Source: Deltaproteobacteria bacterium
Lineage (GTDB): Bacteria; Myxococcota; Kuafuiibacteriia; Kuafuiibacteriales; Kuafuiibacteriaceae
Reading direction: 5' to 3'
NCBI GenBank assembly: GCA_011526105.1
Contig: WYAZ01000115.1
Span: 1-55,872 of the forward strand
DNA: 55,872 nucleotides
This document shows, piece after piece, positions 34,118 through 44,500 of this stretch; the stretch's first letter is position 1, and each line of letters opens with the position of its first letter. Under the pieces are notes generated by a model, which worked only from the letters and a program-made list of their open reading frames with translations, did not search any database and was not told the DNA's origin. The translations under genes and the position numbers were made by a program.

Positions 34118-34963
34118 ATGGATGAACTCATGCTCCCTCACCACCCCCTGTCCCTATCCAAGGTCTTGGCCGGCCTGGCCCTGCTCGGCGCGACCGGCTG
34201 TGCCGCGGCCGGTCCGCGTCATGTTGCCATGGCCCCCTTGTTCGCCGAGAGCTCGGCGGAGCGACCGACGGCCCCCGCTGAGCTCGAGGAGAACTACTTT
34301 CAGCGCGATCGCACGACCGCGCTCTCGGAGGCCGAGCTTCACCGCATCCTCGAGGCCCCGGTCTTTCTCTCCGAGCGCGCGCGCATCGGGATTGTACCGG
34401 TCTCGGACCGCTACGATGTCGAGAGCCAGATCCCCTTCGAGGACGTGATCGCAAAGCTCGGCGCTCGGCTCAGCTCCGAGGGGCAGTTCGAGGCGGTCAC
34501 CGAGATATCGACCGACTGGCCGGCGCAGGGAAGTGTGGCGGGGCTCAGGGAGCTCGCGGCGCGGTATCGGACCGACTATCTACTGCTCTACCGGCACCGC
34601 TTTGTGGACCACGACTATCAGAACGCATGGACGCTGTTTTACCCCACGATCATCGGCGCGTTCATCGTGCCCGCGCAGACGATGGAGTCGAATGGGATCA
34701 TGGAGGCGACGCTCTTCGACGTGAAGACCGGGACCATCCTGTTTACCGCGTTCGAGCGAGTCCATGGCTCCGAGGAGGAGAACGTGTGGCACGGCGACCG
34801 AAAGCGTCGCCGCCGGCAGCGGGATCTGCTCGAGGCGGCCTCGCATGACCTCGCGCGGCAGGTGGTGGAGAAGGTGGGGGTTCTGATGGCCGCGCGTCCT
34901 GACCCGCGTGCCGCAGGCGTTGTGAACGCCGGTTCGTCCGACACCGGTCGCGACCCCAGCTAA
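34118..34963 (+). CDS. Lipoprotein, function unknown
   Basis: The 281-residue product from the ATG at 34118 has a signal (LSKVLAGLALLGATGC) with lipobox LLGATGC. The mature part has alternating strands and helices (ARIGIVPVSDRYDVESQIPFEDVIAKLGARL, YRTDYLLLYRHRFVDHD, IIGAFIVPAQTMESNGIMEATLFDVKTGTILFT). This resembles the fold of CsgG/GNA1162-type outer-membrane lipoproteins, in which a nucleotide-binding-like alpha/beta unit reads out a soluble regulator, but the match is weak. It is divergent from the lipoprotein at 34001. Confidence 0.65.
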   Translation: MDELMLPHHPLSLSKVLAGLALLGATGCAAAGPRHVAMAPLFAESSAERPTAPAELEENYFQRDRTTALSEAELHRILEAPVFLSERARIGIVPVSDRYDVESQIPFEDVIAKLGARLSSEGQFEAVTEISTDWPAQGSVAGLRELAARYRTDYLLLYRHRFVDHDYQNAWTLFYPTIIGAFIVPAQTMESNGIMEATLFDVKTGTILFTAFERVHGSEEENVWHGDRKRRRRQRDLLEAASHDLARQVVEKVGVLMAARPDPRAAGVVNAGSSDTGRDPS

Positions 34964-35019
34964 GGAGCAGACTCAGGTCCAGCGCATCGAGTCCATGGTA
35001 CGCTCCAGTTGTCCTTCGG

Positions 35020-36192
35020 TCACGGCGTGAGCCCGACGGCGACGGTGATCTCGTCGAGCCACATGGTCTGATCTCTCGGTGAGCCGTCGCCGATGTACGG
35101 CAGCAGCAAGAACTGATCGAAGCGCATGTCGGGGAACTGGGCGGTGCGCATGAGCACGCGGTCGGAGGAGATGTGCAGCGTGCCATCGACCCAGTAGCGG
35201 ATCGCGCCGTTTGGGACGCCGCGGCCCGCCTCGATCGTGTTGAGGCGAAAGTAGGCCTCGACGAAGTGCCAGTCACTCTCGTAGCCGGGGCCTGGTGTGT
35301 CGGCAAATACGTCGTCTGGAGTGTACCAGGCGCGCGAACTGTACCAGGTGCCGTTGCCGTTCGAGAAGCAGTCGCGACCGTCGAGGTCGCCCGCGATGCC
35401 GTTGCAGGCGGCGACCGAGCGCTGCTCGGTGAAGGCGTAAGACGAGAAGTCGCCGCCGCAGCCGACGAAGCTATCATCGTTGCGCAGGATGCAGGCGAGA
35501 TCGACGTTGCGGCTGTCTTGCAGCGCCAGCATGCCGCGACCGTTGACGTGCTCGATGTAGGTCGTGAGGTGAGTGTGCGAAGGGCCCACGTAGTCGTCGT
35601 CCTCGTTGGTCACGAAGTGGAACAGGTGCGGATGATAGGGGCGGCCCGAGCCGACCCAGCCCACGCTGTGCTTCACCCAGAAGGACAAGTAGACCGCACT
35701 TTGGGGGGCGATCGCGTGCCGCGCGGGCACCCCGTCTGCGCACACGCTTTCGCCCATCGTCCAGCGACAGGCGAAGGCTCCGCCGCTGCCGCCGGGCGCG
35801 CCCTCGCTGCTCGTCACACCGTCACCGCGTCCGTCGTACCAGCCGCGGCCCGCAATATCGGAGTCGGCGAAGGGCTCGGCCAGGAGGATCGCGCCCCGAA
35901 ACGCGGCGCCGCCGGTCGCCGTCGGGCCCGCGTCACCCGCATCGTTCGTGACGATGCCTGCGTCGCTTCTGACCATTGCGTCAGCACCGGCGTCGATCTC
36001 TCCGCTGCCCACGTCGACGATGGCGCTCGCGTCGGGCGCTTCGCCCTCGTCGCTGCAACTCGCGAGCGCGAGCACCATCGCGAGCGCCAGCGATGTCACG
36101 CCGCGCGAGGAACGCCCGAGGCATGGCCTCGAGTCATCGCGGACGATGAAGGTGCGAGCCCGTATTTGACGGGTGGGGTGGAACTCGGGCAC
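35020..36192 (-). CDS. Lipoprotein with lectin-like or polysaccharide-lyase-like beta-sandwich
   Basis: The 390-residue reading starts at an ATG; a GTG at 36099 would give a shorter signal (TSLALAMVLALASC). The lipobox is LALASC either way. A linker of Asp/Ala/Gly repeats follows (IDAGADAMVRSDAGIVTNDAG), as in many myxobacterial lipoproteins. The mature domain (about 95-390) has Gly- and Trp-rich strands (WYDGRGDGVTSSEG, YLSFWVKHSVGWVG, WHFVEAYFRLNTIEAGRGVPNGAIRYWVDG) like concanavalin/polysaccharide-lyase-family folds that bind glycans. Catalytic residues cannot be assigned. Start choice is uncertain. Confidence 0.65.
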   Translation of the reverse strand: MPEFHPTRQIRARTFIVRDDSRPCLGRSSRGVTSLALAMVLALASCSDEGEAPDASAIVDVGSGEIDAGADAMVRSDAGIVTNDAGDAGPTATGGAAFRGAILLAEPFADSDIAGRGWYDGRGDGVTSSEGAPGGSGGAFACRWTMGESVCADGVPARHAIAPQSAVYLSFWVKHSVGWVGSGRPYHPHLFHFVTNEDDDYVGPSHTHLTTYIEHVNGRGMLALQDSRNVDLACILRNDDSFVGCGGDFSSYAFTEQRSVAACNGIAGDLDGRDCFSNGNGTWYSSRAWYTPDDVFADTPGPGYESDWHFVEAYFRLNTIEAGRGVPNGAIRYWVDGTLHISSDRVLMRTAQFPDMRFDQFLLLPYIGDGSPRDQTMWLDEITVAVGLTP

Positions 36193-36375
36193 GGGCGTAT
36201 GTTAGCCCAGGTCCGCGCAGCATAGCGACTCTCGGGGCCCTCTCTCGAGCATCTAGATGCACTGCGTGCGCCATGCTACTGTGCAGAACGCATGCTGAGC
36301 GCTCTGCATCAGGCTGCCGCCGCGTGCCGCCGCGAGCAGCACCTCCTAGCCGCGCGCCGAGGAGACCCCCAGGCC

Positions 36376-36858
36376 ATGATTCAGTTGCCCGACAAGATCG
36401 ATGCGATCGCAGAGGCTGTTTCGGTGTTCAACGAGCGCCAGGTTCCCTACGCGCTCATCGGCGGCCTGGCGGTGGGTGTCCGCAGCGCCGTGCCTCGAGC
36501 CACCCTGGACGTCGATTTCGCGATTCCCTCCGGAAGCGATCTCGACTCTGTTCGGGCCTGGTTTGAAGCGCGAGCTTTCCGCGTCGGAGGAACGTTCGCC
36601 CACAGCATCAACTTCACCCACGAGAGCGGCGAACCCGTCCAGCTCGCCTTCGATCCGCAGTTTGATCCCATGATCGCGCGCGCGGAGCTCCTGGTGCTCG
36701 GAGAACTGGAACTCCGGGTCGTCACGAAGGAGGACTTGATCACGATGAAGCGACGGGCGGCGGCGGACCCTTCGCGCCGACGAAGCAAGGCGCTGCGAGA
36801 TCAAGCAGACATCGCTCTACTCGAAGGTGACGTGCCCACTGCCGACGAGGGTTGGTGA
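36376..36858 (+). CDS. Nucleotidyltransferase-fold protein (AbiEii/MNT-like), orphan
   Basis: The product has 160 residues from the ATG at 36376 (an ATG at 36292 adds a non-conserved 28). It has YALIGGLAVGVRSAVPRATLDVDFAI, the glycine-rich GG followed by D-x-D of polymerase-beta-type nucleotidyltransferases, with a further Asp region around LAFDPQFDPM and a late lysine-rich helix (EDLITMKRRAAADPSRRRSKALRDQADIALL). This pattern is typical of AbiEii-type toxins and MNT-family proteins. No antitoxin gene is seen on either side. It may be a domesticated or solitary copy. Confidence 0.75.
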   Translation: MIQLPDKIDAIAEAVSVFNERQVPYALIGGLAVGVRSAVPRATLDVDFAIPSGSDLDSVRAWFEARAFRVGGTFAHSINFTHESGEPVQLAFDPQFDPMIARAELLVLGELELRVVTKEDLITMKRRAAADPSRRRSKALRDQADIALLEGDVPTADEGW

Positions 36859-36917
36859 AGCTCGAGAGGGGCTGCCTCGGTGCCTCGCATCATCTGGGCA
36901 ACGAGCTTGGTTGAGAC

Positions 36918-37964
36918 TCAAGGACGGGCGAGGGGCACGTCCTCGGGCCGGCAGCCCGCCCCGAAACCATCGGCGAAGAAGCTGACCTCGGCCTCACCGC
37001 TTCGGTCGCCGTCCTTCACACGGACGGTGAGCTTGTGGCCGCCCGCTCGCGCCGGGGTGCAGTAGCTGACGAAGTAGTCTCGGCGCGCGAGTGCCTCCAC
37101 CCGCGCGGAGACGTCCTTGAAGGCCCGCACGATGCCGTCCCGGTGGGCCACGAAGAAGCTCCCCGAGGTGCCGATGGAAGACAAGGTCGCGCTGTCCAGA
37201 TCCGAGCCGAGCCCGATGGTGAAGACGGAGTGTGAGCTGCCGCCGACCGCATCGAGCGCGCGACGAGGAGTCACGCGCGCGGCGAGGTCGCGCCCGTCCG
37301 TGAACAACACCAGATTGCCTTGCGCGATGACGTCGCGCTCCTCGATCTCTTTGACCGCCTGATCGAGAAGGGCAATCGCGTTGACGACCGCGCCGTGCAG
37401 GTTCGTCGAATCATCCACGACCTCCGCTCGGCTGATGAGCGCGAGTGCGGCCTCGATGTTCTCGAGCTTGGCGCTGAAGAACCCGAGGGGCACGAGGTCC
37501 GGCCGACCGTCGAAGCCGTAGATCGCGAGCTCGTGGTTGTCGCCGATGAGCTCGGTGGCGAGCGCGCGAACCCCCTCGATCATCGCAGGACGATGACCGC
37601 CGAGCAGAATCGAGCCCGAAAGATCGACGACCACCAAGGTGCGCTGTTTCGTCGCTCGCGCGAGCGGAGTGACCACGCGCCGAGCCTCGAACGGCGAGCG
37701 AAGGCTTCCGTTCTCGAGGATCTCGAAGTTGCCTTCGTCGAGGGTTCGGGACAGCGGCTCTCCGTCACAATCGGTCACGCGGACCAGAGCCGCCACGTTC
37801 GCCGGGGGTACGGCTACGTCGCTCAAGGTTCGGAGCATGAGGCCGCTGCAAACGAGGCCGGGCTTCTCGTCCGCGTCATCGTTTGGAAACCACGGGTGCT
37901 CGTTGGCGCAGGCAAAGAGCTGCGAGGCAGGGAGGGCGAGGGCGAGGGCGAGACGGAGGTCCAT
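36918..37964 (-). CDS. VWA-domain lipoprotein
   Basis: The 348-residue product has a signal ending in lipobox LFAC (Cys19). A VWA domain occupies about 105-320, with MIDAS motif VVVDLSGSILLGG, then DDSTNLHGAVVNAIALLD and VLFTDGRDLAARVTP, which is complete metal-ion adhesion geometry. The C-terminus is a short beta segment with two cysteines. Such proteins are surface-exposed metal-dependent adhesion or assembly factors in myxobacteria. It is convergent with the nucleotidyltransferase gene. Confidence 0.85.
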   Translation of the reverse strand: MDLRLALALALPASQLFACANEHPWFPNDDADEKPGLVCSGLMLRTLSDVAVPPANVAALVRVTDCDGEPLSRTLDEGNFEILENGSLRSPFEARRVVTPLARATKQRTLVVVDLSGSILLGGHRPAMIEGVRALATELIGDNHELAIYGFDGRPDLVPLGFFSAKLENIEAALALISRAEVVDDSTNLHGAVVNAIALLDQAVKEIEERDVIAQGNLVLFTDGRDLAARVTPRRALDAVGGSSHSVFTIGLGSDLDSATLSSIGTSGSFFVAHRDGIVRAFKDVSARVEALARRDYFVSYCTPARAGGHKLTVRVKDGDRSGEAEVSFFADGFGAGCRPEDVPLARP

Positions 37965-38038
37965 GGAGCCATCATCGTACCCAGACCCACACCTCGCCAG
38001 TTTCGAGGCAAGCGGCGGAAAAGAATGATGAAATAGGT

Positions 38039-39322
38039 CTATCCGGCCCGTCGGAGGCGCGCCGCGTAGAAGCCGTCCGGCGCACCCTCGTCCTCGGGCC
38101 CGGTCCGGAGTTCGGCCTCGAGCGACAGCGTTGGATGGCGTGCGAGCGCGGCGACGACTTGGTCCGCACCTTCGGAGCGAAGAACGCTGCAGACCGAGTA
38201 CACGATGCAGCCGCCCTCGCGCACCAGGGTGCTCGCGCGATCGAGCAGCTCAAACTGCGTGCGTTCGAGGCCGGCGAGATCTTCGACGCGAAAACGCCAG
38301 CGGCCTTCCGGGTGGCGGCGGAGTGTTCCGGTGCCGGAGCATGGAGCATCGATGAGCACGCGATCGAACCACGGGGCGCCGGGTTCGGGCGGGAGCGGGA
38401 TGGTCTCGATGATGTCGAGGCCGAGGCGGTCTCGATTTCTCTCGATCTCCTCTCGCTTCTCCTTGGTGACGTCGTGCGCGAGCACGCGGCCTTCGTTCTT
38501 CATACACTCCGCGATGCAAGTTGTCTTGCCGCCGGGCGCGGCGCACAGATCCAAAATGGTCTCGCCCGGCGACGGCGCCAGCATGTCGACGACCATCATC
38601 GAGGCTACGTCTTGGGGGGTGGCACGGCCGGCCACCACGGCCTCGAGATCGGCCGGGAGCAAGCCCGGGGCGTCGAGATCTACCGAAAGCGGGTGAAGGC
38701 CGGACGTCCCCGAGACCTCCTCCGCGAGCGCATCTCTCGTGGTGCGCAGCAGGTTCGCGCGCAGGCTGAGCGTTGGACGTTCGAGGTTGGCGAGCCCGAA
38801 GGCCATCGTCTTGTCGACCCCGTCCTGCGCGATGAGCCGCTCCACCAAATTGCGCGGCAGGCTCGCGGACAGTGCGATGTGACCCACCGCGTCCTTGGCT
38901 CGGTTTGGGATGTGCGGCATGCGCTCCTTCTCGGTGAGCGCACTCAGGTTCCGCAAGATCGCGTTGACCTGCGAGGCGCCTCGCTCACCTCGACGTGCCT
39001 TCGCTTGCTCCACCGCGGCGTTCACCGCCGCGTGGGCAGGCACCCGATCCAGGAACACGATCTGATAAGCGGCGAGTCTGAGCACGTCGTGGATCTTTGG
39101 ATCGAGGTCCTTCATCCGCTTACCGAGCTGCGACACGATCCTGTCGAGCTGGAGTCGCCTCCGGAGCACGCCGTACACCAGCTCGGTCGCCAGGGCTTTG
39201 TCGCGAGGGTCTAGAGCGGGGCTCCTGTCGATCTCCGCCCTCAGAGCGGCGCTGGCCCAGGCCCCTTTGGTCTCGACTCGGAGGAGCACGCCGAGCGCGA
39301 GATCACGAGCGGGTTCGGACAT
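38039..39322 (-). CDS. rsmB: 16S rRNA (cytosine-967-C5)-methyltransferase
   Basis: The 427-residue product carries an N-terminal NusB-like RNA-binding domain (ALGVLLRVETKGAWASAAL, DPRDKALATELVYGVLRRRLQLD) and a C-terminal Rossmann methyltransferase with the SAM motif DLCAAPGGKTT, DAPCSGTGTLRRHPEGRW (one catalytic Cys) and YSVCSVLRSEG (the other). The two-Cys mechanism and domain order identify RsmB. It modifies C967 of 16S rRNA using SAM. It is divergent from rpe, 45 bases apart, a typical housekeeping arrangement. Confidence 0.92.
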   Translation of the reverse strand: MSEPARDLALGVLLRVETKGAWASAALRAEIDRSPALDPRDKALATELVYGVLRRRLQLDRIVSQLGKRMKDLDPKIHDVLRLAAYQIVFLDRVPAHAAVNAAVEQAKARRGERGASQVNAILRNLSALTEKERMPHIPNRAKDAVGHIALSASLPRNLVERLIAQDGVDKTMAFGLANLERPTLSLRANLLRTTRDALAEEVSGTSGLHPLSVDLDAPGLLPADLEAVVAGRATPQDVASMMVVDMLAPSPGETILDLCAAPGGKTTCIAECMKNEGRVLAHDVTKEKREEIERNRDRLGLDIIETIPLPPEPGAPWFDRVLIDAPCSGTGTLRRHPEGRWRFRVEDLAGLERTQFELLDRASTLVREGGCIVYSVCSVLRSEGADQVVAALARHPTLSLEAELRTGPEDEGAPDGFYAARLRRAG

Positions 39323-39367
39323 GACGGCACGCTAGCAAGCTGGGGGACCCTACGGTAGAGAAGACTC

Positions 39368-40032
<665 letters not shown>

Positions 40033-40042
<10 letters not shown>

Positions 40043-40107
40043 CTCAGCTTGGCTAGAGCGCTTGGTTCGGGATCAAGAGGTCGTAGGTTCGAATCCTATC
40101 ACCCCGA
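40033..40107 (+). tRNA. tRNA-Pro (CGG anticodon)
   Basis: A 75-base cloverleaf is readable: acceptor CGGGGTG with CACCCCG, D-stem GCTC/GAGC, anticodon stem CTTGG/TCAAG with loop TTCGGGA (anticodon CGG), variable AGGTC, T-arm GTAGG-TTCGAAT-CCTAT, discriminator A. CCA is not encoded. Its 5' end lies inside rpe, and a strong hairpin terminator follows nine bases later. An accessory toxin-like block begins 195 bases downstream, consistent with tRNA genes as insertion points, though no integrase is seen. Confidence 0.95.
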
Positions 40108-40116
40108 CACACAGAG

Positions 40117-40148
40117 GCCCCCGAGACCGTGAAGGTTTCGGGGGCTTT
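40117..40148 (+). terminator. Rho-independent terminator after tRNA-Pro
   Basis: GCCCCCGAGACC (40117-40128) pairs over 12 bases, with one G-T wobble, with GGTTTCGGGGGC (40134-40145) around a GTGAA loop, followed by TTT. It should end the rpe/tRNA transcript. Confidence 0.8.
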
Positions 40149-40274
40149 CGTGTTTGTGGGTGAGAAGCCTCCCGAGGTCTGTGGCCATTTTGTGGCCACC
40201 GTACGCCGTCGGACGAATCCGGACGTCTCGGACGAATCGAGCGCCCAGGCGCTCCTCTCCGTAGGCGCATCGGC

Positions 40275-40290
40275 TGGCCCACGCCTTGCC
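40275..40290 (+). promoter_or_regulatory. Sigma-54-like promoter before the toxin gene
   Basis: TGGCCC (40275-40280), five bases, then TTGCC (40286-40290) fits TGGCAC-N5-TTGCA with only two changes. The element starts 28 bases before the ATG at 40303, as in the gene starting at 4087. The 3' flank TTGT and GCC are also shared with that site. If functional, transcription would start almost at the ATG. Confidence 0.5.
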
Positions 40291-40302
40291 TTGTAGCCGG
40301 GC

Positions 40303-41052
40303 ATGCCAACCCTTCAGCCCTTCGTTCACCCGCCCGCGCGACGCATGGAACAAGTTCGAGACGCGCGAGCCCCTGACGAGGCGCGCGGGCCGCCCGCCGT
40401 CGACAGCGCGGTCGACGCGATCACAACCGTCACGCGGGACTGGATGCACCGCTGGGACCCCTCCGCGCTTCGAGTCGAGCTCGCCGCCGCCATCGACTAC
40501 GCCGAAGCATCCTATCTCGCGGAGGACACGGGGACCGCGAGTTCGCTGTTTAATGCCTCCGTCTCGACCATCGCGGAGCTCTCTCGCGGCGCCACCGAAA
40601 TCCTCGACCTTGGGACCGGCGCGGCAAAGGGCTGGGCTCAGATCGAGCAGGCCCGAGACGGATGGGACTACGCGGTCGGCGTCAGCCTCATCGCCAAGGA
40701 CGCAGGCCTCGCCGCTGGCGCCATCCTGGGGGCGCTCGGCGTCACCGGCCAGCTTCGACTGGTCTCACGAATCAAGGAAAGTTCCGGACTCGTACGAGAG
40801 GCGGAGGTCGCGGGCAGATCGCACCAAGCGGGACTGGATCACTTGGTGGGAGAGCTCGCGCGCGGTCATCTCAATCCCGGCAAGGGGACGCGTTGGCTGA
40901 ACGGTGTAAAGGGCGTGCGCGAGGCGCGCCACGGCGCTGGCGCAAGAGTGTACTTCCGCGTAAAGGATCAGGCCGTCGAGATCCTCGGCAAGTCGAACAA
41001 GGCGAACCAGAACTCAGTCATCCGGTTGATCGGAAAGGCATTCGACCTATGA
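40303..41052 (+). CDS. Putative polymorphic toxin with RelE/BECR-like C-terminus
   Basis: The 249-residue protein has no signal. It has a Pro/Arg-rich start, a helical middle with a Gly/Ala-rich segment (GVSLIAKDAGLAAGAILGALGVTG), and a basic compact C-terminal domain of about 75 residues containing KGTRWLNGVKGVREAR and ARVYFRVKDQAVEILGKSNKANQNSVI. The latter resembles RelE/ParE-fold (BECR) ribonuclease toxin domains, with Arg, Lys and Tyr at typical places. The next gene overlaps by four bases (ATGA) and encodes a small acidic protein, the classic order of toxin and immunity. An ATG at 40345 is an alternative start. The toxin call is inferred, without a database match. Confidence 0.6.
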   Translation: MPTLQPFVHPPARRMEQVRDARAPDEARGPPAVDSAVDAITTVTRDWMHRWDPSALRVELAAAIDYAEASYLAEDTGTASSLFNASVSTIAELSRGATEILDLGTGAAKGWAQIEQARDGWDYAVGVSLIAKDAGLAAGAILGALGVTGQLRLVSRIKESSGLVREAEVAGRSHQAGLDHLVGELARGHLNPGKGTRWLNGVKGVREARHGAGARVYFRVKDQAVEILGKSNKANQNSVIRLIGKAFDL

Positions 41053-41489
41053 GCAGTTTGAGCCAACAGCCCTATGAGGTTCAGATCCCCGACTTCTACC
41101 TCGGCGGAAATGATCCCGTGAACGACATCCTCGATGTCATCGTCAAGTTCGCCGGCGGTCAGCGCTGGGTCGGAAGCTTCATTACCTTCGATCGTGCTCT
41201 TTCGGACATGAAGGACGGCAAGGAGACGGGTGAGTACGCGAACGGGACGTACTTCTGGATCTCCGACATGATCTTGATCGAGCGAGTGGTCCCCGAGCTC
41301 ATTCACGCCGCGATTCGTGACCTGCTGGATCGAGAGTGCTTTGAGCAGGCCTTCTTGTTCTGCGATCCAGCCAGCGATGATGACTTCGAGATCTATGACC
41401 CGCCGCTGCGCATACCGCTGACCGAAGAAGGCAAGAAGGCATGGGCGGAGTCCAGTTCGCCGCCGGATCAGGGCGAGGGCGACGGCTGA
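41049..41489 (+). CDS. Putative immunity protein for the 40303 toxin
   Basis: The ATG at 41049 overlaps the preceding stop. The 146-residue product is strongly acidic (for example DDDFEIYDPP) with no signal or membrane helix. It has FLFCDPASDDDFEIYDPP and an acidic tail. Small acidic partners directly after basic toxin domains are usually immunity proteins that occlude the active site. No known immunity family is recognised. Confidence 0.6.
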   Translation: MSSLSQQPYEVQIPDFYLGGNDPVNDILDVIVKFAGGQRWVGSFITFDRALSDMKDGKETGEYANGTYFWISDMILIERVVPELIHAAIRDLLDRECFEQAFLFCDPASDDDFEIYDPPLRIPLTEEGKKAWAESSSPPDQGEGDG

Positions 41490-41550
41490 GCCCGGCGCCA
41501 GTACGGCTCCATCCAGACCGGTCGTAAGTCGACGGCGCCGCCGTCTGGCC

Positions 41551-44500
41551 TCAGCTCCCGCCGCTCGCGTTCGACGGTGCGGTCATGCCCGAGTACTGGG
41601 CGAGGACGCCGATCACGCTGTCGAGCGTGTTCCCGTTCCAGGAGGCTGGCATGCCCGGCGCTGTATACACCCGGCCCAAGTAGAACTCCCCGTCATCGAA
41701 GGACTTCGCGAGCGCCTGGGTGAGGAACGTCTCCTTGGCCGGCGACCAGTCGGAAGCAAACTTCGTCTTCCACTCCGCGACGACCTTGGCGACGTTGAAC
41801 TGGAGCTTGGGCAGGTTGCTCTTCATGTTGTCACTGATGCCGTAGAGGTACTGCCCGGAGGTCGTCACGCCCGCCTGTGCCCACTGCGCCGTTTGCGATC
41901 CGGTCAGGCCGGCGGTGAGACAGTCGTCGATGAACTTATCGAGGTTGACGCTCGAGCTGATCATCGGCGCGTAGCTCGCCCAGGACGTTTGGATCGCGCT
42001 CGCGACCCCCTTCTTGTCGTACCGAATGTCCGGCACCGTCAGCGAGGAGACGTCGACGCCGTGTCGCGCGAGGGCCTCGCTCAGCGACTTGGACGAGCCG
42101 AGCTCCTGCATGGCGAGGAGCACACGATTCGCATGCGCCCCCGCCGCCACCGCCTGGTGGACGAAGGTTCGGATCTCGGGTGAGAACGTGACGTGGCTCA
42201 AGGCCAGGTTCGACGCGATGGATGCGTCCAGTCGGTTGACGTCGAGCTCGAACTTCGGCTTCTGGATGCCGAGCTGCTCGGCGTACTTCTCGACGCCCTC
42301 GTGGAAGCTGCTGGCAGAGCGGAGCCATGTGTCGGCTTCGACGCGCGTGGTCTTCTGGGCCACGGCCTTGAAGAACGCCATGACCGACTTGTCCATCTTG
42401 AAGAATCGTTCGCCCAGGTATCGCTGGGCCTTCGATGCGATGTGGTCTCCGGTGGCGCGGAGCACCGGCAGTTCGGCCTTGTTGAGCTTCGCGCTGCTCC
42501 GGAGCTGCTCGAGCTGGGTCTCCGGCCCCCACGACAGTTGCTGAATCGTCCGTCGCACCATCGACAGATCGACCCTTCCGGTGGCGACGGCTTTCTGGAG
42601 GAACGTCTCGACCCCAGCCACGGACCCGGCATCCACACCCGCCTTCACGAGCTCCTGTCGCAGCTGCCGCCCGTAGCGCGTGTTCTCGCCGAGCAGCAGG
42701 TTCACGTCGGCGGTGAGGGCCGGCGCGGAGGAAACGCCGGCCGCGGTGGTCCATTCTTCGAGCACGGTGCGGTCGGATCGGCCATCCATCGCGAACAGAG
42801 CCTCGAGCTGGCTCACGTTTAGACCCTTGCGTGCCACATGATTCACGAGGGCGTCGACCGCGGGGGAGCTTTGGAACCCAAGCTCACGCAGTTGGCCTGT
42901 GAGACGCGCCTGCATCTGGGGCACGTTCACCTCGAGCTTGCGCTGGGCATCACCACCCACCGCTTGCAGGAAGCCGCCCATGTGGGTGCGCGCGGTGCCA
43001 GCCAGCGCCCGCTCTGCGAGCTCGCGCTTGGCTGCATCGCCCTTGAGCGCCCCGAACTCGGTTGCGAGCTGAGGGGTCCACTTGTAGCCGAGCTGGTCGA
43101 AGACGCGCTCGAACGCAGGCACGAACTTGGCGTCATCGAAGATGACGAGGCCGAGATCGGCGGCCGAGGAGGCGGCCTTCTGAACCCCTTGAGTGAGACC
43201 GTTCGGGAACAGCCACGGAACGACCTTCAGGATCTCGTCTCGGAACGAATGGTATGAGGCGGTGGAGCGGAAGCCGGCGTTCTCGAGGTCTTTGACCTCG
43301 TGAAGCCTCGGGTCGATGGACATGGTGACCTGGTCGCCGGTCGAGCGCAGCCAGTTGTCCTGAGAGGTGTTGTCGGAAAAGGACGCAGAGCTCACGCCGG
43401 TGCCCACCACCGCGGTGCCGGACTGGTTGGAGCTTCCGGTCGTCGCGAGATGGTCGAGCTCCGTCTCGAGGACGTAGAACTCCACTTCACGCGGGGTCCC
43501 GTCCGGATTGGCGTGCTCGGGGCGCAAGGTCTTGGCTTTGACGGTATCGAACGAGAACTCGATCGAGACCCCTTCCGCGTTCGTCAGGACGAACTTGTGG
43601 CGCTGCTGGGTGACTTCGAGCCAGGGATCGAGCGCGTTTGAGAGGATGAGCTTGCTCCCGAGCGCCGTGATCTCGCGCTGGGCGAGATTAAACACGGTGT
43701 TCGCCCACGCTGAAGAGCTCAATCCTTGAAGCGCAGCGCCGGCGAGCTCCGGTGTGGTGCCCGGGCTCATCTGGAAGCCCCATTCGATGCGCTGGAGGAT
43801 CACCGGAAGCAGCGCGTCGAGCTGCTCGCCGGCGCGTCCCCCCCCGGGCTTGATGTTGATGCCGACGCCGGCGGAGTTCGATCGGAGTCGAAGCGCACCG
43901 GCGAGTCGGGTCATGCTGAGCTGCGCGTCGTCCATGTAGACGTCGACCATCGGCTCGATGAGCGGAAGTCCGTCGCCGTTGACGCGGTAGCCGCTGAACT
44001 TGCCCGCACCCGCTTGGCCCGGCTGGTTTGCGCTGCCATCGTCCTTGACCCAGAACTTGGCGCTGGTCTCGATCTTCCAGCCTTGTCCGAGCCGCGCCTC
44101 CACCTCTTGGGTGTTTCCGGCCTGGCTCGCCATCCAGACGTCGTACATCTTCTTGGTGGCCGCGGTCATGTCCGCCTTGGTCGAGGTGCCTTTGAGCTCG
44201 GACTCGAGCCGGCTGACCATGTTCCCATCGCTCGCGAGCTGCGGGAACATTCGGACCATCTCCGCGGGATACGCCACCTGCATGTCGAGCGGGAGCGGGG
44301 TGTTGTTGTTGGCTCCGGCGACGGTGCCAGCGCCGGTGGTTGATGCGACGGGCGTGGCGCCTGGAAGCCGGAAGATGCCGCCTCGGCCGAAGCCGCCGGC
44401 TTGATGTCCGCCCTCCCACATCGCGGCGACGGCCAAAGAGGTCTCGCCGGGGACGATGCTGAGATTGGGGTTCCGCGCCTTCAGGAACTTGTTCACGTCC

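Noticed and set aside
40053-40304. Minus-strand reading with GDRIRTYDLLIPN across tRNA-Pro
   Set aside because: This peptide is the well-known artefact of translating a tRNA-Pro gene antisense; it overlaps the tRNA and terminator and has no ribosome site.
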